In this document: positions 53,722-61,912 of the stretch, piece by piece
Layout: each line of letters starts with the position of its first letter
Numbering within the stretch: the stretch's first letter is position 1
Origin: Enterobacter mori
GTDB lineage: Bacteria > Pseudomonadota > Gammaproteobacteria > Enterobacterales > Enterobacteriaceae
NCBI RefSeq assembly: GCF_025244905.1
Contig: NZ_CP104285.1
Span: 4,216,001 to 4,280,000, forward strand
DNA: 64,000 nucleotides
Direction: 5' to 3'
Made by a program: the position numbers and the translations under genes
The notes under the pieces: generated by a model
The model's input: only the letters and a program-made list of their open reading frames with translations
Databases searched by the model: none
Told to the model about the DNA's origin: nothing

Positions 53722-53955
53722 TTCACGAAACTGTGCGTTTTCCCGCAGATTACTTATCAACCGTGAATCTTTTTCCGATAGCGGTTGATAATCTTCCCTG
53801 ATAAGACCAGTATTTAGCTGCCAAATGCTACGAAATCGTTATAATGTGCGACTTCGGTTTTCCGGACGGGGGTTTTAGGCCTCTGAAAGGGTGACATTTG
53901 CGCTTTGAAGGTATATTTTGTTTTTTACCCGAAAATCGCAGGAGATAGCGGCACA
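53722..53955 (+). promoter_or_regulatory. aroQ-accBC promoter region
   Basis: A 234-bp gap with a good -10 TATAAT at 53840-53845, a weak -35, and a leader of about 100 nt with a G/T-rich stretch. The sequence around the -10 resembles the E. coli accBC promoter as I recall it, suggesting aroQ-accB-accC are one transcript. Confidence 0.55.
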
Positions 53956-54408
53956 ATGGCTGATAAATTCCAGATCTTAGTTTTGAACGGACCGAACCTG
54001 AACATGCTCGGCACCCGTGAGCCAGAGAAATATGGCACGCTGACATTGAGCGAAATTGTTAACCGTCTGAGCACGGAAGCAGCTTCGTTGAATGTGGATT
54101 TGGACCATTTTCAGTCAAACGCGGAGTACGCAATCATCGACCGTATTCATCAGGCTAAAGACAATGTGGACTATATCCTGATCAATCCGGCCGCGTTTAC
54201 GCACACCAGTGTAGCTATTCGCGACGCACTGCTCGCGGTGAGTATCCCGTTTATCGAGATCCATCTGAGTAACGTGCACGCCCGAGAGCCGTTCCGCCAC
54301 CATTCCTATCTGTCAGATATCGCCGCTGGCGTGATCTGTGGTCTGGGTGCAGACGGTTATTCATACGCTTTACAGACAGCGGTAAAACGCTTGTCACAAT
54401 CAAACTAA
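53956..54408 (+). CDS. aroQ: 3-Dehydroquinate dehydratase, type II
   Basis: Third step of the shikimate pathway; a small dodecameric enzyme of 150 residues, unrelated to the type I AroD that E. coli K-12 uses. ATG 53956 with AGGAG upstream is chosen over the in-frame 53905. Type II motifs are complete: [17 protein letters not shown] (catalytic Tyr and Arg), [10 protein letters not shown], and [17 protein letters not shown] (catalytic His). It is 21 bp upstream of accB, an arrangement common in gamma-proteobacteria and lost in K-12. Confidence 0.96.
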   Translation: MADKFQILVLNGPNLNMLGTREPEKYGTLTLSEIVNRLSTEAASLNVDLDHFQSNAEYAIIDRIHQAKDNVDYILINPAAFTHTSVAIRDALLAVSIPFIEIHLSNVHAREPFRHHSYLSDIAAGVICGLGADGYSYALQTAVKRLSQSN

Positions 54409-54429
54409 ACAAGAGTACGGAACCCACTC

Positions 54430-54891
54430 ATGGATATTCGTAAGATTAAAAAACTGATCGAGCTGGTTGAAGAATCAGGCATCTCCGAACTGGAAATTTC
54501 TGAAGGCGAAGAGTCTGTACGCATCAGCCGTGCAGCCCCAGCCGCTAGCTTCCCGGTAATGCAGCAAGCTTATGCTGCGCCAGTGCAGCAGCCTGCGCTT
54601 TCGGCAGCCGTTGCGCCAGCCGCAGAAGCCGCACCTGCAGCAGCTGCAGAAATCAGTGGTCACATCGTACGTTCCCCAATGGTTGGTACTTTCTACCGCA
54701 CCCCGAGCCCGGACGCGAAGGCGTTCATCGAAGTGGGTCAGAAAGTCAACGTAGGCGATACCCTGTGCATCGTTGAAGCGATGAAAATGATGAACCAGAT
54801 CGAAGCTGACAAGTCAGGTACTGTGAAAGCGATTCTGGTCGAAAGTGGTCAGCCGGTAGAATTTGACGAGCCGCTGGTCGTCATCGAGTAA
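54430..54891 (+). CDS. accB: Biotin carboxyl carrier protein of acetyl-CoA carboxylase
   Basis: Carries biotin between the AccC carboxylase and the AccAD transferase in malonyl-CoA synthesis. It is 153 residues (E. coli 156). An N-terminal dimer/regulatory domain ([18 protein letters not shown]) joins through an Ala/Pro linker to the biotinyl domain with biotinylated Lys119 in EAMKMMNQ. accC follows 10 bp after the stop. Confidence 0.98.
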
Positions 54892-54901
54892 CGAGGCGAA
54901 C

Positions 54902-56251
54902 ATGCTGGATAAAATTGTTATCGCCAACCGTGGCGAGATTGCACTGCGTATTCTTCGTGCCTGTAAAGAACTGGGCATCAAGACCGTGGCCGTGCACTCA
55001 AGCGCGGATCGCGATTTAAAACACGTATTGCTGGCGGATGAGACGGTCTGTATTGGCCCGGCTCCGTCCGTAAAAAGCTATCTGAACATCCCGGCTATCA
55101 TCAGCGCCGCTGAAATCACCGGCGCGGTGGCAATTCATCCGGGTTACGGCTTCCTCTCTGAGAACGCCAACTTTGCTGAGCAGGTTGAACGCTCTGGCTT
55201 TATCTTCATCGGCCCGAAAGCCGACACCATTCGCCTGATGGGCGACAAAGTGTCTGCAATTACTGCGATGAAAAAAGCCGGTGTTCCAACCGTACCAGGC
55301 TCTGACGGCCCTCTGACCGACGACATGGATGCTAACCGTGCTCATGCTAAACGCATTGGCTACCCGGTTATCATCAAGGCGTCCGGCGGCGGCGGCGGTC
55401 GCGGTATGCGCGTTGTGCGCAGCGATGCTGAACTGGCGCAGTCCATCTCCATGACCAAAGCAGAAGCGAAAGCCGCTTTCAGCAATGACATGGTGTACAT
55501 GGAAAAATACCTGGAAAACCCACGCCACATCGAAATTCAGGTGCTGGCTGACGGTCAGGGTAACGCCATCTATCTGGCTGAACGCGACTGCTCCATGCAG
55601 CGTCGTCACCAGAAAGTGGTCGAAGAAGCGCCAGCACCGGGCATTACCCCGGAACTGCGTCGCTACATCGGCGAGCGTTGCTCCAAAGCGTGTGTCGATA
55701 TCGGCTATCGCGGTGCAGGTACCTTTGAGTTCCTGTTCGAAAACGGCGAGTTCTATTTCATTGAAATGAACACCCGTATTCAGGTTGAACACCCTGTGAC
55801 AGAAATGATCACCGGCGTTGACCTGATCAAAGAACAGCTGCGTATCGCTGCAGGCCAGCCGCTGTCCATCAAGCAGGAAGAAGTTGTGGTGAAAGGCCAT
55901 GCGGTAGAATGCCGTATTAACGCCGAAGACCCGAACACCTTCCTGCCAAGCCCGGGTAAAATCACGCGTTTCCACGCGCCGGGTGGCTTTGGTGTGCGCT
56001 GGGAGTCTCATATCTACGCCGGTTACACCGTACCGCCGTACTATGACTCAATGATCGGTAAGCTGATCTGCTACGGCGAAAACCGTGACGTGGCGATTGC
56101 CCGCATGAAGAACGCCCTGCAGGAGCTGATCATCGACGGCATTAAAACCAACGTCGATCTGCAGATGCGCATCATGAGCGACGAGCACTTCCAGAATGGT
56201 GGGACTAACATCCACTATCTTGAGAAGAAACTCGGTCTGCACGAGAAGTAA
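54902..56251 (+). CDS. accC: Biotin carboxylase subunit of acetyl-CoA carboxylase
   Basis: ATP-grasp enzyme that carboxylates biotin on AccB. ATG 54902 ([20 protein letters not shown]) gives 449 residues, as in E. coli, with ACGAGG upstream. The glycine-rich ATP loop is [12 protein letters not shown]; catalytic and metal residues are in [16 protein letters not shown]. An intrinsic terminator follows. Confidence 0.98.
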   Translation: MLDKIVIANRGEIALRILRACKELGIKTVAVHSSADRDLKHVLLADETVCIGPAPSVKSYLNIPAIISAAEITGAVAIHPGYGFLSENANFAEQVERSGFIFIGPKADTIRLMGDKVSAITAMKKAGVPTVPGSDGPLTDDMDANRAHAKRIGYPVIIKASGGGGGRGMRVVRSDAELAQSISMTKAEAKAAFSNDMVYMEKYLENPRHIEIQVLADGQGNAIYLAERDCSMQRRHQKVVEEAPAPGITPELRRYIGERCSKACVDIGYRGAGTFEFLFENGEFYFIEMNTRIQVEHPVTEMITGVDLIKEQLRIAAGQPLSIKQEEVVVKGHAVECRINAEDPNTFLPSPGKITRFHAPGGFGVRWESHIYAGYTVPPYYDSMIGKLICYGENRDVAIARMKNALQELIIDGIKTNVDLQMRIMSDEHFQNGGTNIHYLEKKLGLHEK

Positions 56252-56266
56252 GACTGCAACAACGCG

Positions 56267-56293
56267 AAAAGGCCGGATTATCCGGCCTTTTTT
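56267..56293 (+). terminator. Intrinsic terminator after accC
   Basis: AAAAGGCCGGAT and ATCCGGCCTTTT with a 2-base nominal loop, then further T residues. Confidence 0.93.
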
Positions 56294-56359
56294 ATTTCTG
56301 GGGATCGCCAGGCCCCATCATGTACAATCCCCGCTTTCTTCATCCACAAGGGACATAAA

Positions 56360-56602
56360 ATGGACAAGCGTTTTGTTCAGGCCCATAAAGAAGCGCGCTG
56401 GGCGCTGTGGCTGACCCTTCTCTATCTTGCCGCATGGTTAGTAACTGCTTACTTACCTGACTCCGCTATTGGCATCACCGGCCTGCCGCACTGGTTTGAA
56501 ATGGCCTGCCTGCTGGTACCGTTGGTCTTTATCCTGCTGTGCTGGGCAATGGTGAAATTCATTTATCGTGATATCCCGCTGGAGGACGATGATGCAGCTT
56601 GA
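56360..56602 (+). CDS. yhdT: Small membrane protein YhdT
   Basis: DUF997 family, 80 residues, two membrane helices (WALWLTLLYLAAWLVTAYLP; MACLLVPLVFILLCWAMVKF). Function unknown; it is always placed before panF and overlaps it by 11 bp, so it may assist the transporter. GGGAC precedes the ATG. Confidence 0.94.
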   Translation: MDKRFVQAHKEARWALWLTLLYLAAWLVTAYLPDSAIGITGLPHWFEMACLLVPLVFILLCWAMVKFIYRDIPLEDDDAA

Positions 56603-58043
56603 AGTCATTCTGCCGCTTATCGCTTACTTGTTAGTGGTATTTGGTTTGTCCGTTTACGCCATGCGGAAACGCACGACAGGTAGCTTCCTGAACGAGTATT
56701 TCCTCGGTAGCCGCTCGATGGGCGGCGTCGTGCTGGCCATGACGCTGACCGCGACCTACATCAGCGCCAGTTCATTTATCGGTGGACCCGGTGCCGCCTA
56801 TAAATACGGGTTAGGCTGGGTGCTGCTGGCAATGATCCAGCTTCCTGCCGTCTGGCTCTCGCTCGGCATACTGGGCAAAAAATTTGCCATTCTGGCGCGC
56901 CGTTACAATGCCGTGACGCTCAACGATATGCTGTTTGCCCGCTACCAGAGCCGTTTACTGGTGTGGCTGGCCAGCTTAAGCCTGCTGGTGGCCTTTATTG
57001 GCGCGATGACGGTACAGTTTATCGGTGGGGCACGTCTGCTGGAAACGGCTGCCGGGATCCCCTACGAGACAGGCTTGCTCATCTTCGGGGTAAGCATTGC
57101 GCTGTATACCGCGTTTGGCGGATTCCGCGCCAGCGTGCTGAACGATACCATGCAGGGCATGGTTATGCTCATCGGTACTATTGTCCTGCTGGTCGGCATC
57201 GTCCACGCCGCGGGCGGCCTGAGCCATGCGGTTGAAACGCTTGAGGCGATCGACCCAAAACTGATTTCGCCGCAGGGTGCGGATGACATCCTTTCTCCAA
57301 CATTTATGACCTCGTTCTGGGTATTAGTGTGCTTTGGGGTCATCGGTCTGCCGCATACAGCTGTGCGCTGCATCTCTTATAAAGACAGCAAAGCCGTCCA
57401 CCGGGGTATCATTATCGGTACTATCGTTGTCGCGATCCTGATGTTTGGTATGCATCTGGCGGGCGCATTAGGGCGCGCGGTGATCCCCGATCTCAGCGTG
57501 CCGGATCTGGTGATCCCAACGCTGATGGTTAAAGTGCTTCCACCGTTCGCTGCCGGGATTTTCCTTGCCGCACCGATGGCCGCCATTATGTCGACAATCA
57601 ACGCTCAGTTACTGCAAAGTTCCGCTACGATCATTAAAGATCTTTATCTGAACCTGCGCCCTGAGCAGGTTGAAAATGAACGACGCCTGAAGCGTATGTC
57701 GGCCGTTATTACGCTGGTGTTAGGCGCATTGCTGCTGTTAGCCGCCTGGCGCCCACCGGAGATGATCATCTGGCTGAACCTGCTGGCATTTGGTGGCCTT
57801 GAAGCGGTATTCCTGTGGCCGCTGGTGCTAGGGCTCTACTGGGAACGCGCAAACGCTGCGGGCGCGCTGAGCGCCATGATCGTCGGCGGTGTGCTGTATG
57901 CCGTGCTCGCAACATTTAAAATTCAGTACCTGGGCTTCCATCCGATTGTGCCTTCGTTACTGCTAAGTTTACTGTCGTTTGTGGTGGGAAACCGTTTCGG
58001 TCAGCCCGTCCCACAACCCGCTATGATTTCTACTGATAAATAA
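56592..58043 (+). CDS. panF: Sodium/pantothenate symporter
   Basis: Imports pantothenate (vitamin B5) with sodium; solute:sodium symporter family. ATG 56592 gives 483 residues, as in E. coli; GGAGG lies 6 bases upstream inside yhdT. About 12-13 membrane helices are visible, with family segments [20 protein letters not shown] and [16 protein letters not shown]. It is followed after 11 bp by prmA. Confidence 0.97.
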   Translation: MQLEVILPLIAYLLVVFGLSVYAMRKRTTGSFLNEYFLGSRSMGGVVLAMTLTATYISASSFIGGPGAAYKYGLGWVLLAMIQLPAVWLSLGILGKKFAILARRYNAVTLNDMLFARYQSRLLVWLASLSLLVAFIGAMTVQFIGGARLLETAAGIPYETGLLIFGVSIALYTAFGGFRASVLNDTMQGMVMLIGTIVLLVGIVHAAGGLSHAVETLEAIDPKLISPQGADDILSPTFMTSFWVLVCFGVIGLPHTAVRCISYKDSKAVHRGIIIGTIVVAILMFGMHLAGALGRAVIPDLSVPDLVIPTLMVKVLPPFAAGIFLAAPMAAIMSTINAQLLQSSATIIKDLYLNLRPEQVENERRLKRMSAVITLVLGALLLLAAWRPPEMIIWLNLLAFGGLEAVFLWPLVLGLYWERANAAGALSAMIVGGVLYAVLATFKIQYLGFHPIVPSLLLSLLSFVVGNRFGQPVPQPAMISTDK

Positions 58044-58054
58044 AGAGTTTTGCC

Positions 58055-58936
58055 ATGCCGTGGATCCAACTAAAACTGAACACAACCGGCGCTAACGCCG
58101 AGGAACTGAGCGATGCGCTGATGGAGGCCGGCTCGGTCTCTATCACCTTCCAGGACACGCATGACACGCCGGTCTTTGAGCCGCTGCCGGGCGAAACCCG
58201 CCTGTGGGGTGATACCGACGTTATTGGCTTGTTTGATGCCGAAACCGATATGAAAGAGGTTGTCGCGATTCTGGAGCATCATCCACTGCTGGGCGCGGGC
58301 TTTGTGCACAAAATCGAACAGCTTGAAGACAAAGACTGGGAGCGCGAATGGATGGATAACTTCCACCCGATGCAGTTCGGCAAACGTCTGTGGATCTGCC
58401 CAAGCTGGCGCGAGGTTCCCGATGAAAATGCGGTCAACGTCATGCTCGACCCAGGCCTGGCGTTTGGTACCGGCACTCACCCAACCACATCCCTGTGCCT
58501 GCAGTGGCTGGATGGTCTGGATCTGGACGGTAAGACGGTGATCGACTTCGGCTGTGGTTCCGGGATCCTCGCGATTGCCGCCCTGAAACTGGGTGCGGCA
58601 AAAGCCATCGGGATCGATATCGATCCGCAGGCGATTCAGGCCAGCCGCGACAATGCCGAGCGTAACGGCGTCTCCGATCGTCTGGAGCTGTATCTGCCGG
58701 ATGCTCAGCCTGAGGCCATGAAAGCCGACGTGGTAGTGGCAAACATCCTGGCAGGCCCATTACGTGAACTGGCACCGTTAATCAGCGTGCTGCCCGTTGA
58801 GGGCGGTCTACTGGGGCTTTCTGGTATTCTGGCAAGCCAGGCTGACAGCGTCTGTGAAGCCTATGCCGATCTCTTCGCGCTCGACCCGGTGGTTGAGAAA
58901 GAAGAGTGGTGCCGCATTACCGGTCGTAAAAAATAA
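58055..58936 (+). CDS. prmA: Ribosomal protein L11 methyltransferase
   Basis: Trimethylates L11 at several lysine/N-terminal amines. It is 293 residues, as in E. coli. An N-terminal substrate-binding domain precedes the SAM-dependent fold ([19 protein letters not shown]) and the catalytic-pocket motif [15 protein letters not shown]. It is likely cotranscribed with panF and ends in an intrinsic terminator. Confidence 0.98.
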   Translation: MPWIQLKLNTTGANAEELSDALMEAGSVSITFQDTHDTPVFEPLPGETRLWGDTDVIGLFDAETDMKEVVAILEHHPLLGAGFVHKIEQLEDKDWEREWMDNFHPMQFGKRLWICPSWREVPDENAVNVMLDPGLAFGTGTHPTTSLCLQWLDGLDLDGKTVIDFGCGSGILAIAALKLGAAKAIGIDIDPQAIQASRDNAERNGVSDRLELYLPDAQPEAMKADVVVANILAGPLRELAPLISVLPVEGGLLGLSGILASQADSVCEAYADLFALDPVVEKEEWCRITGRKK

Positions 58937-58942
58937 GCTTTT

Positions 58943-58969
58943 GGCGTGGTCCTCTGACCACGCCTTTTT
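58943..58969 (+). terminator. Intrinsic terminator after prmA
   Basis: GGCGTGGTC and GACCACGCC around a short loop, followed by T5. Confidence 0.92.
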
Positions 58970-59073
58970 CCCTTTGATATTTCTCCCGCCTTTCACCTGT
59001 CTCCGCTAAAATAACCCTACAAATCATGTGTGTTAGTTTTGATTTGAATAATAAAATTCACAGGAAGAATATA

Positions 59074-59814
59074 ATGAAACACGTTTATGGCAAGGCAGCG
59101 CTGCTGGCGCTGAGCATGGTCTCGGCTTCCGCTATTGCATCACACTGGAGTTATCAAGGAGAAGGCGCACCGGAGCACTGGGGCGAGCTGGATGAGGCGT
59201 ACAAGACCTGCAAAAGCGGGATGAACCAGTCTCCCATTAACATTGATTCCACCGAGAAAGCGCACCTCTCAGCGCTGGAAACACACTATACTGACGGGCC
59301 CGTTACGCTGACAAACAACGGGCATACTATTCAGGCCGTTGAAAAGGCGGATACTCGCGACAGCATCACCCTCGATAATCAAACCTGGACCTTACAGCAG
59401 TTCCACTTCCACGCGCCGAGTGAAAACACGGTGCACGGTAAGTCGTTCGCAATGGAAATGCATCTGGTACATAAGAACGAAAAGGGTGAGCTGGTGGTGG
59501 TTGCCGTGATGTTTAATCAAGGTGCCGCTAACGCTGAGCTGAATAAACTTTGGGGCGTGATGCCGGGCCAGGTTGACCAGAACGTCAGCATCAAGCCAAA
59601 CCTCGACATGAACCAGCTGCTGCCAAAAGATAAAACATACTGGCGCTTTAGCGGGTCACTCACCACCCCACCGTGCTCCGAGGGCGTCATCTGGATTGTG
59701 CTCAAACATCCGCTGACCGTCTCAGCAGAACAGTTGGGTAAATTCACCCACACGATGCATCACGATAATAACCGTCCGGTACAGTCACTTCATGGCCGCG
59801 TCGTCGTTGAATAA
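59074..59814 (+). CDS. Periplasmic alpha-type carbonic anhydrase
   Basis: Hydrates CO2 to bicarbonate in the periplasm. It is 246 residues from ATG 59074 with AGGAAG upstream. A signal peptide ends near SAIAS-HWSY (residue 23). Zinc ligands are His111 and His113 (QFHFHAPSE) and His130 (MEMHLVH); the proton-relay Glu and Thr are in HAPSENTVHG and SLTTPPCSEG. Cys46 and Cys201 probably form the conserved disulfide. The gene is inserted between prmA and dusB relative to K-12, with its own short upstream region and a large palindrome after it. Confidence 0.95.
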   Translation: MKHVYGKAALLALSMVSASAIASHWSYQGEGAPEHWGELDEAYKTCKSGMNQSPINIDSTEKAHLSALETHYTDGPVTLTNNGHTIQAVEKADTRDSITLDNQTWTLQQFHFHAPSENTVHGKSFAMEMHLVHKNEKGELVVVAVMFNQGAANAELNKLWGVMPGQVDQNVSIKPNLDMNQLLPKDKTYWRFSGSLTTPPCSEGVIWIVLKHPLTVSAEQLGKFTHTMHHDNNRPVQSLHGRVVVE

Positions 59815-59869
59815 TGTGCATTTTTCGCGCTGAGATGATGTTCTAAAATGCGACGTAGATCGCAAAGAA

Positions 59870-59908
59870 GCGGGATAATCTGCTGTTAAAAACAGCAGAT
59901 TATCCCGC
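59870..59908. repeat. 18-bp perfect palindrome after the carbonic anhydrase gene
   Basis: GCGGGATAATCTGCTGTT, AAA, AACAGCAGATTATCCCGC: 18-bp arms without mismatch, 55 bp past the stop. No T run follows (CCAAGTGAG), so it is either an unusual 3' hairpin or a relic of the insertion that brought the gene. Confidence 0.8.
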
Positions 59909-60003
59909 CCAAGTGAGACATTTATTCAGAAATGATGAGAAGTTACGGGAAATTGTAAGCGCCCATAAAATAACCATCAGCGCATAACATAATGATTTAA
60001 ATA

Positions 60004-60018
60004 GTGAATAATTTTCAC
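60004..60018 (+). promoter_or_regulatory. Fis-type binding site upstream of dusB-fis
   Basis: GTGAATAATTTTCAC fits the degenerate Fis consensus G-N3-A-W5-T-N3-C at every fixed position and is itself palindromic. Centre about 100 bp before the likely start; Fis is known to autoregulate this operon. Confidence 0.5.
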
Positions 60019-60144
60019 CAGTCAGGCTGAGCGGCGATTCCTTGATCTACAGCAGTGGATTGTTCAAAGTTTGGCCTTTCATCTCGTGCAAAAAATGCGT
60101 AATATACGCCGCCTTGCAGTCACAGTATGGTCATTTCTTAACTC

Positions 60145-61110
60145 ATGCGCATCGGACACCACCAGCTCAGAAATCGCCTGATCGCAGCGCCAATGGCAGG
60201 TATTACCGACCGGCCGTTCAGGACGCTGTGCTACGAGATGGGAGCCGGTCTAACCGTTTCCGAGATGATGTCGTCTAACCCGCAGGTGTGGGAAAGCGAT
60301 AAGTCCCGTCTTCGGATGGTGCATGTGGATGAGCCAGGTATTCGCACCGTGCAAATTGCCGGAAGCGTGCCTGAAGAGATGGCAGACGCCGCGCGTATCA
60401 ACGTGGAAAGTGGTGCCCAAATTATTGATATCAATATGGGTTGCCCGGCCAAGAAAGTGAATCGCAAGCTTGCAGGTTCAGCCCTTCTGCAATACCCCGA
60501 CCAGGTGAAGTCAATCCTGACGGCGGTTGTCAGCGCAGTGGACGTTCCTGTTACGTTAAAGATTCGCACGGGTTGGTCGCCGGAACACCGTAACTGTGTA
60601 GAGATTGCCCAACTGGCCGAAGACTGTGGCATTCAGGCCCTGACCATTCATGGACGCACTCGCGCCTGTTTGTTCAACGGTGAAGCTGAATACGACAGCA
60701 TTCGGGCAGTTAAGCAGAAAGTTTCCATTCCGATTATCGCGAATGGCGACATTACTGACCCGCTTAAAGCCAGAGCTGTGCTCGACTATACGGGAGCTGA
60801 TGCTCTGATGATAGGACGTGCCGCTCAGGGAAGACCCTGGATCTTTCGGGAAATCCAGCATTATCTGGACACTGGGGAGCTGCTTGCTCCGCTGCCACTG
60901 GCAGAGGTCAAGCGCTTGCTTTGTTCGCATGTTCGGGAATTGCATGACCATTACGGTCAGGCAAAAGGGTACCGAATTGCGCGTAAACACGTCTCCTGGT
61001 ATCTCCAGGAGCACGCTCCAAATGACCAGTTTCGGCGCACATTCAACGCCATAGAGGATGCCAGCGTACAGCTGGAGGCGTTGGAGGCATACTTCGAAAA
61101 TCTTGCGTAA
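60145..61110 (+). CDS. dusB: tRNA-dihydrouridine synthase B
   Basis: FMN enzyme that reduces specific uridines of tRNA to dihydrouridine. It is 321 residues, as in E. coli. Signatures: [31 protein letters not shown] with the catalytic Cys, and [16 protein letters not shown]. It is first in the dusB-fis operon, 23 bp before fis. Confidence 0.98.
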   Translation: MRIGHHQLRNRLIAAPMAGITDRPFRTLCYEMGAGLTVSEMMSSNPQVWESDKSRLRMVHVDEPGIRTVQIAGSVPEEMADAARINVESGAQIIDINMGCPAKKVNRKLAGSALLQYPDQVKSILTAVVSAVDVPVTLKIRTGWSPEHRNCVEIAQLAEDCGIQALTIHGRTRACLFNGEAEYDSIRAVKQKVSIPIIANGDITDPLKARAVLDYTGADALMIGRAAQGRPWIFREIQHYLDTGELLAPLPLAEVKRLLCSHVRELHDHYGQAKGYRIARKHVSWYLQEHAPNDQFRRTFNAIEDASVQLEALEAYFENLA

Positions 61111-61133
61111 TGAAATAAAGAGCTGACAGAACT

Positions 61134-61430
61134 ATGTTCGAACAACGCGTAAATTCTGACGTACTGACCGTATCTACCGTTAACTCCCAGGACCAGGTAA
61201 CTCAAAAGCCCCTGCGTGACTCGGTTAAACAGGCACTGAAGAACTATTTTGCTCAACTGAACGGTCAGGATGTTAATGACCTGTATGAGCTGGTACTGGC
61301 TGAAGTTGAACAGCCACTGTTGGACATGGTGATGCAATACACCCGCGGTAACCAGACCCGCGCTGCGCTGATGATGGGTATCAACCGTGGTACTCTGCGT
61401 AAGAAACTGAAAAAATACGGCATGAACTGA
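61134..61430 (+). CDS. fis: Nucleoid protein Fis
   Basis: DNA-bending nucleoid protein of 98 residues that activates rRNA promoters, aids site-specific inversion, and represses its own operon. The N-terminal beta-hairpin arm is followed by helices and the C-terminal helix-turn-helix ([20 protein letters not shown]). It is invariant in sequence across enterobacteria, which matches here. Confidence 0.99.
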
Positions 61431-61454
61431 TACTAATCAGTTAACTGCTTGTTT

Positions 61455-61492
61455 AAAAAGGCGCTCTTCGGCATGGGGAAGCGCCTTTTTTA
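61455..61492 (+). terminator. Intrinsic terminator after fis
   Basis: AAAAAGGCGCT and AGCGCCTTTTT enclose a 14-base loop and end in T6. Confidence 0.92.
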
Positions 61493-61608
61493 TTGCCCGC
61501 AATGGCAACCGTCAACGCTTTGTAAACCTTCACGTCTCCCGCTTTTAAAGCGCGACTTTTCGTGTATATTTCCAGCACCTTACTGGTTCTTTCCTGCGGA
61601 ATAGCACA

Positions 61609-61773
61609 ATGATTCGTAAATACTGGTGGCTGGTTGTTTTTGCTGTCTCTGTTTTCATTTTCGATGCGCTGCTGATGCAGTGGATTGAACTGATGAGCAC
61701 CGAAACCGATAAGTGCCGAAATATGAATTCCGTAAATCCTCTAAAACTGGTCAATTGCTCTGAGCTCGACTAG
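61609..61773 (+). CDS. yhdU: Small membrane protein YhdU
   Basis: A 54-residue protein beginning MIRKYWWLVVFAVSVFIFDA and continuing with TETDKCRNMNSVNPLKLVNC. One membrane helix fills the N-terminal third; the rest is polar with two cysteines. It matches the small E. coli YhdU as I recall it, with the same CRNMNSVNPLKLVNC segment. Function unknown. In K-12 the DNA methyltransferase gene yhdJ lies between fis and yhdU; it is absent here. Confidence 0.88.
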   Translation: MIRKYWWLVVFAVSVFIFDALLMQWIELMSTETDKCRNMNSVNPLKLVNCSELD

Positions 61774-61912
61774 CCTAAGAACATCACCAAAAACACGATA
61801 ATCACACAGTAAAAACGGGGATTTAAATCCCTTTGAGTCATTACCTTACGGTGATAATGTCTCGCCCTTCCCAACCGCTCTTGCGTAACCTCACACTTGA
61901 GTAGAACCGTCC

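Larger units (their letters stand above)
59815..60144 (+). promoter_or_regulatory. dusB-fis promoter region
   Basis: A 330-bp gap with the palindrome above, an AT-rich stretch, a Fis-type site, and a promoter with -35 TTTCAT (60077-60082), 17-bp spacer, -10 TAATAT (60100-60105) and a GC-rich discriminator ACGCCGCC, expected start near 60112. The GC-rich discriminator is what makes the E. coli fis promoter stringently and growth-rate controlled, and the arrangement matches it as I recall. Confidence 0.8.
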
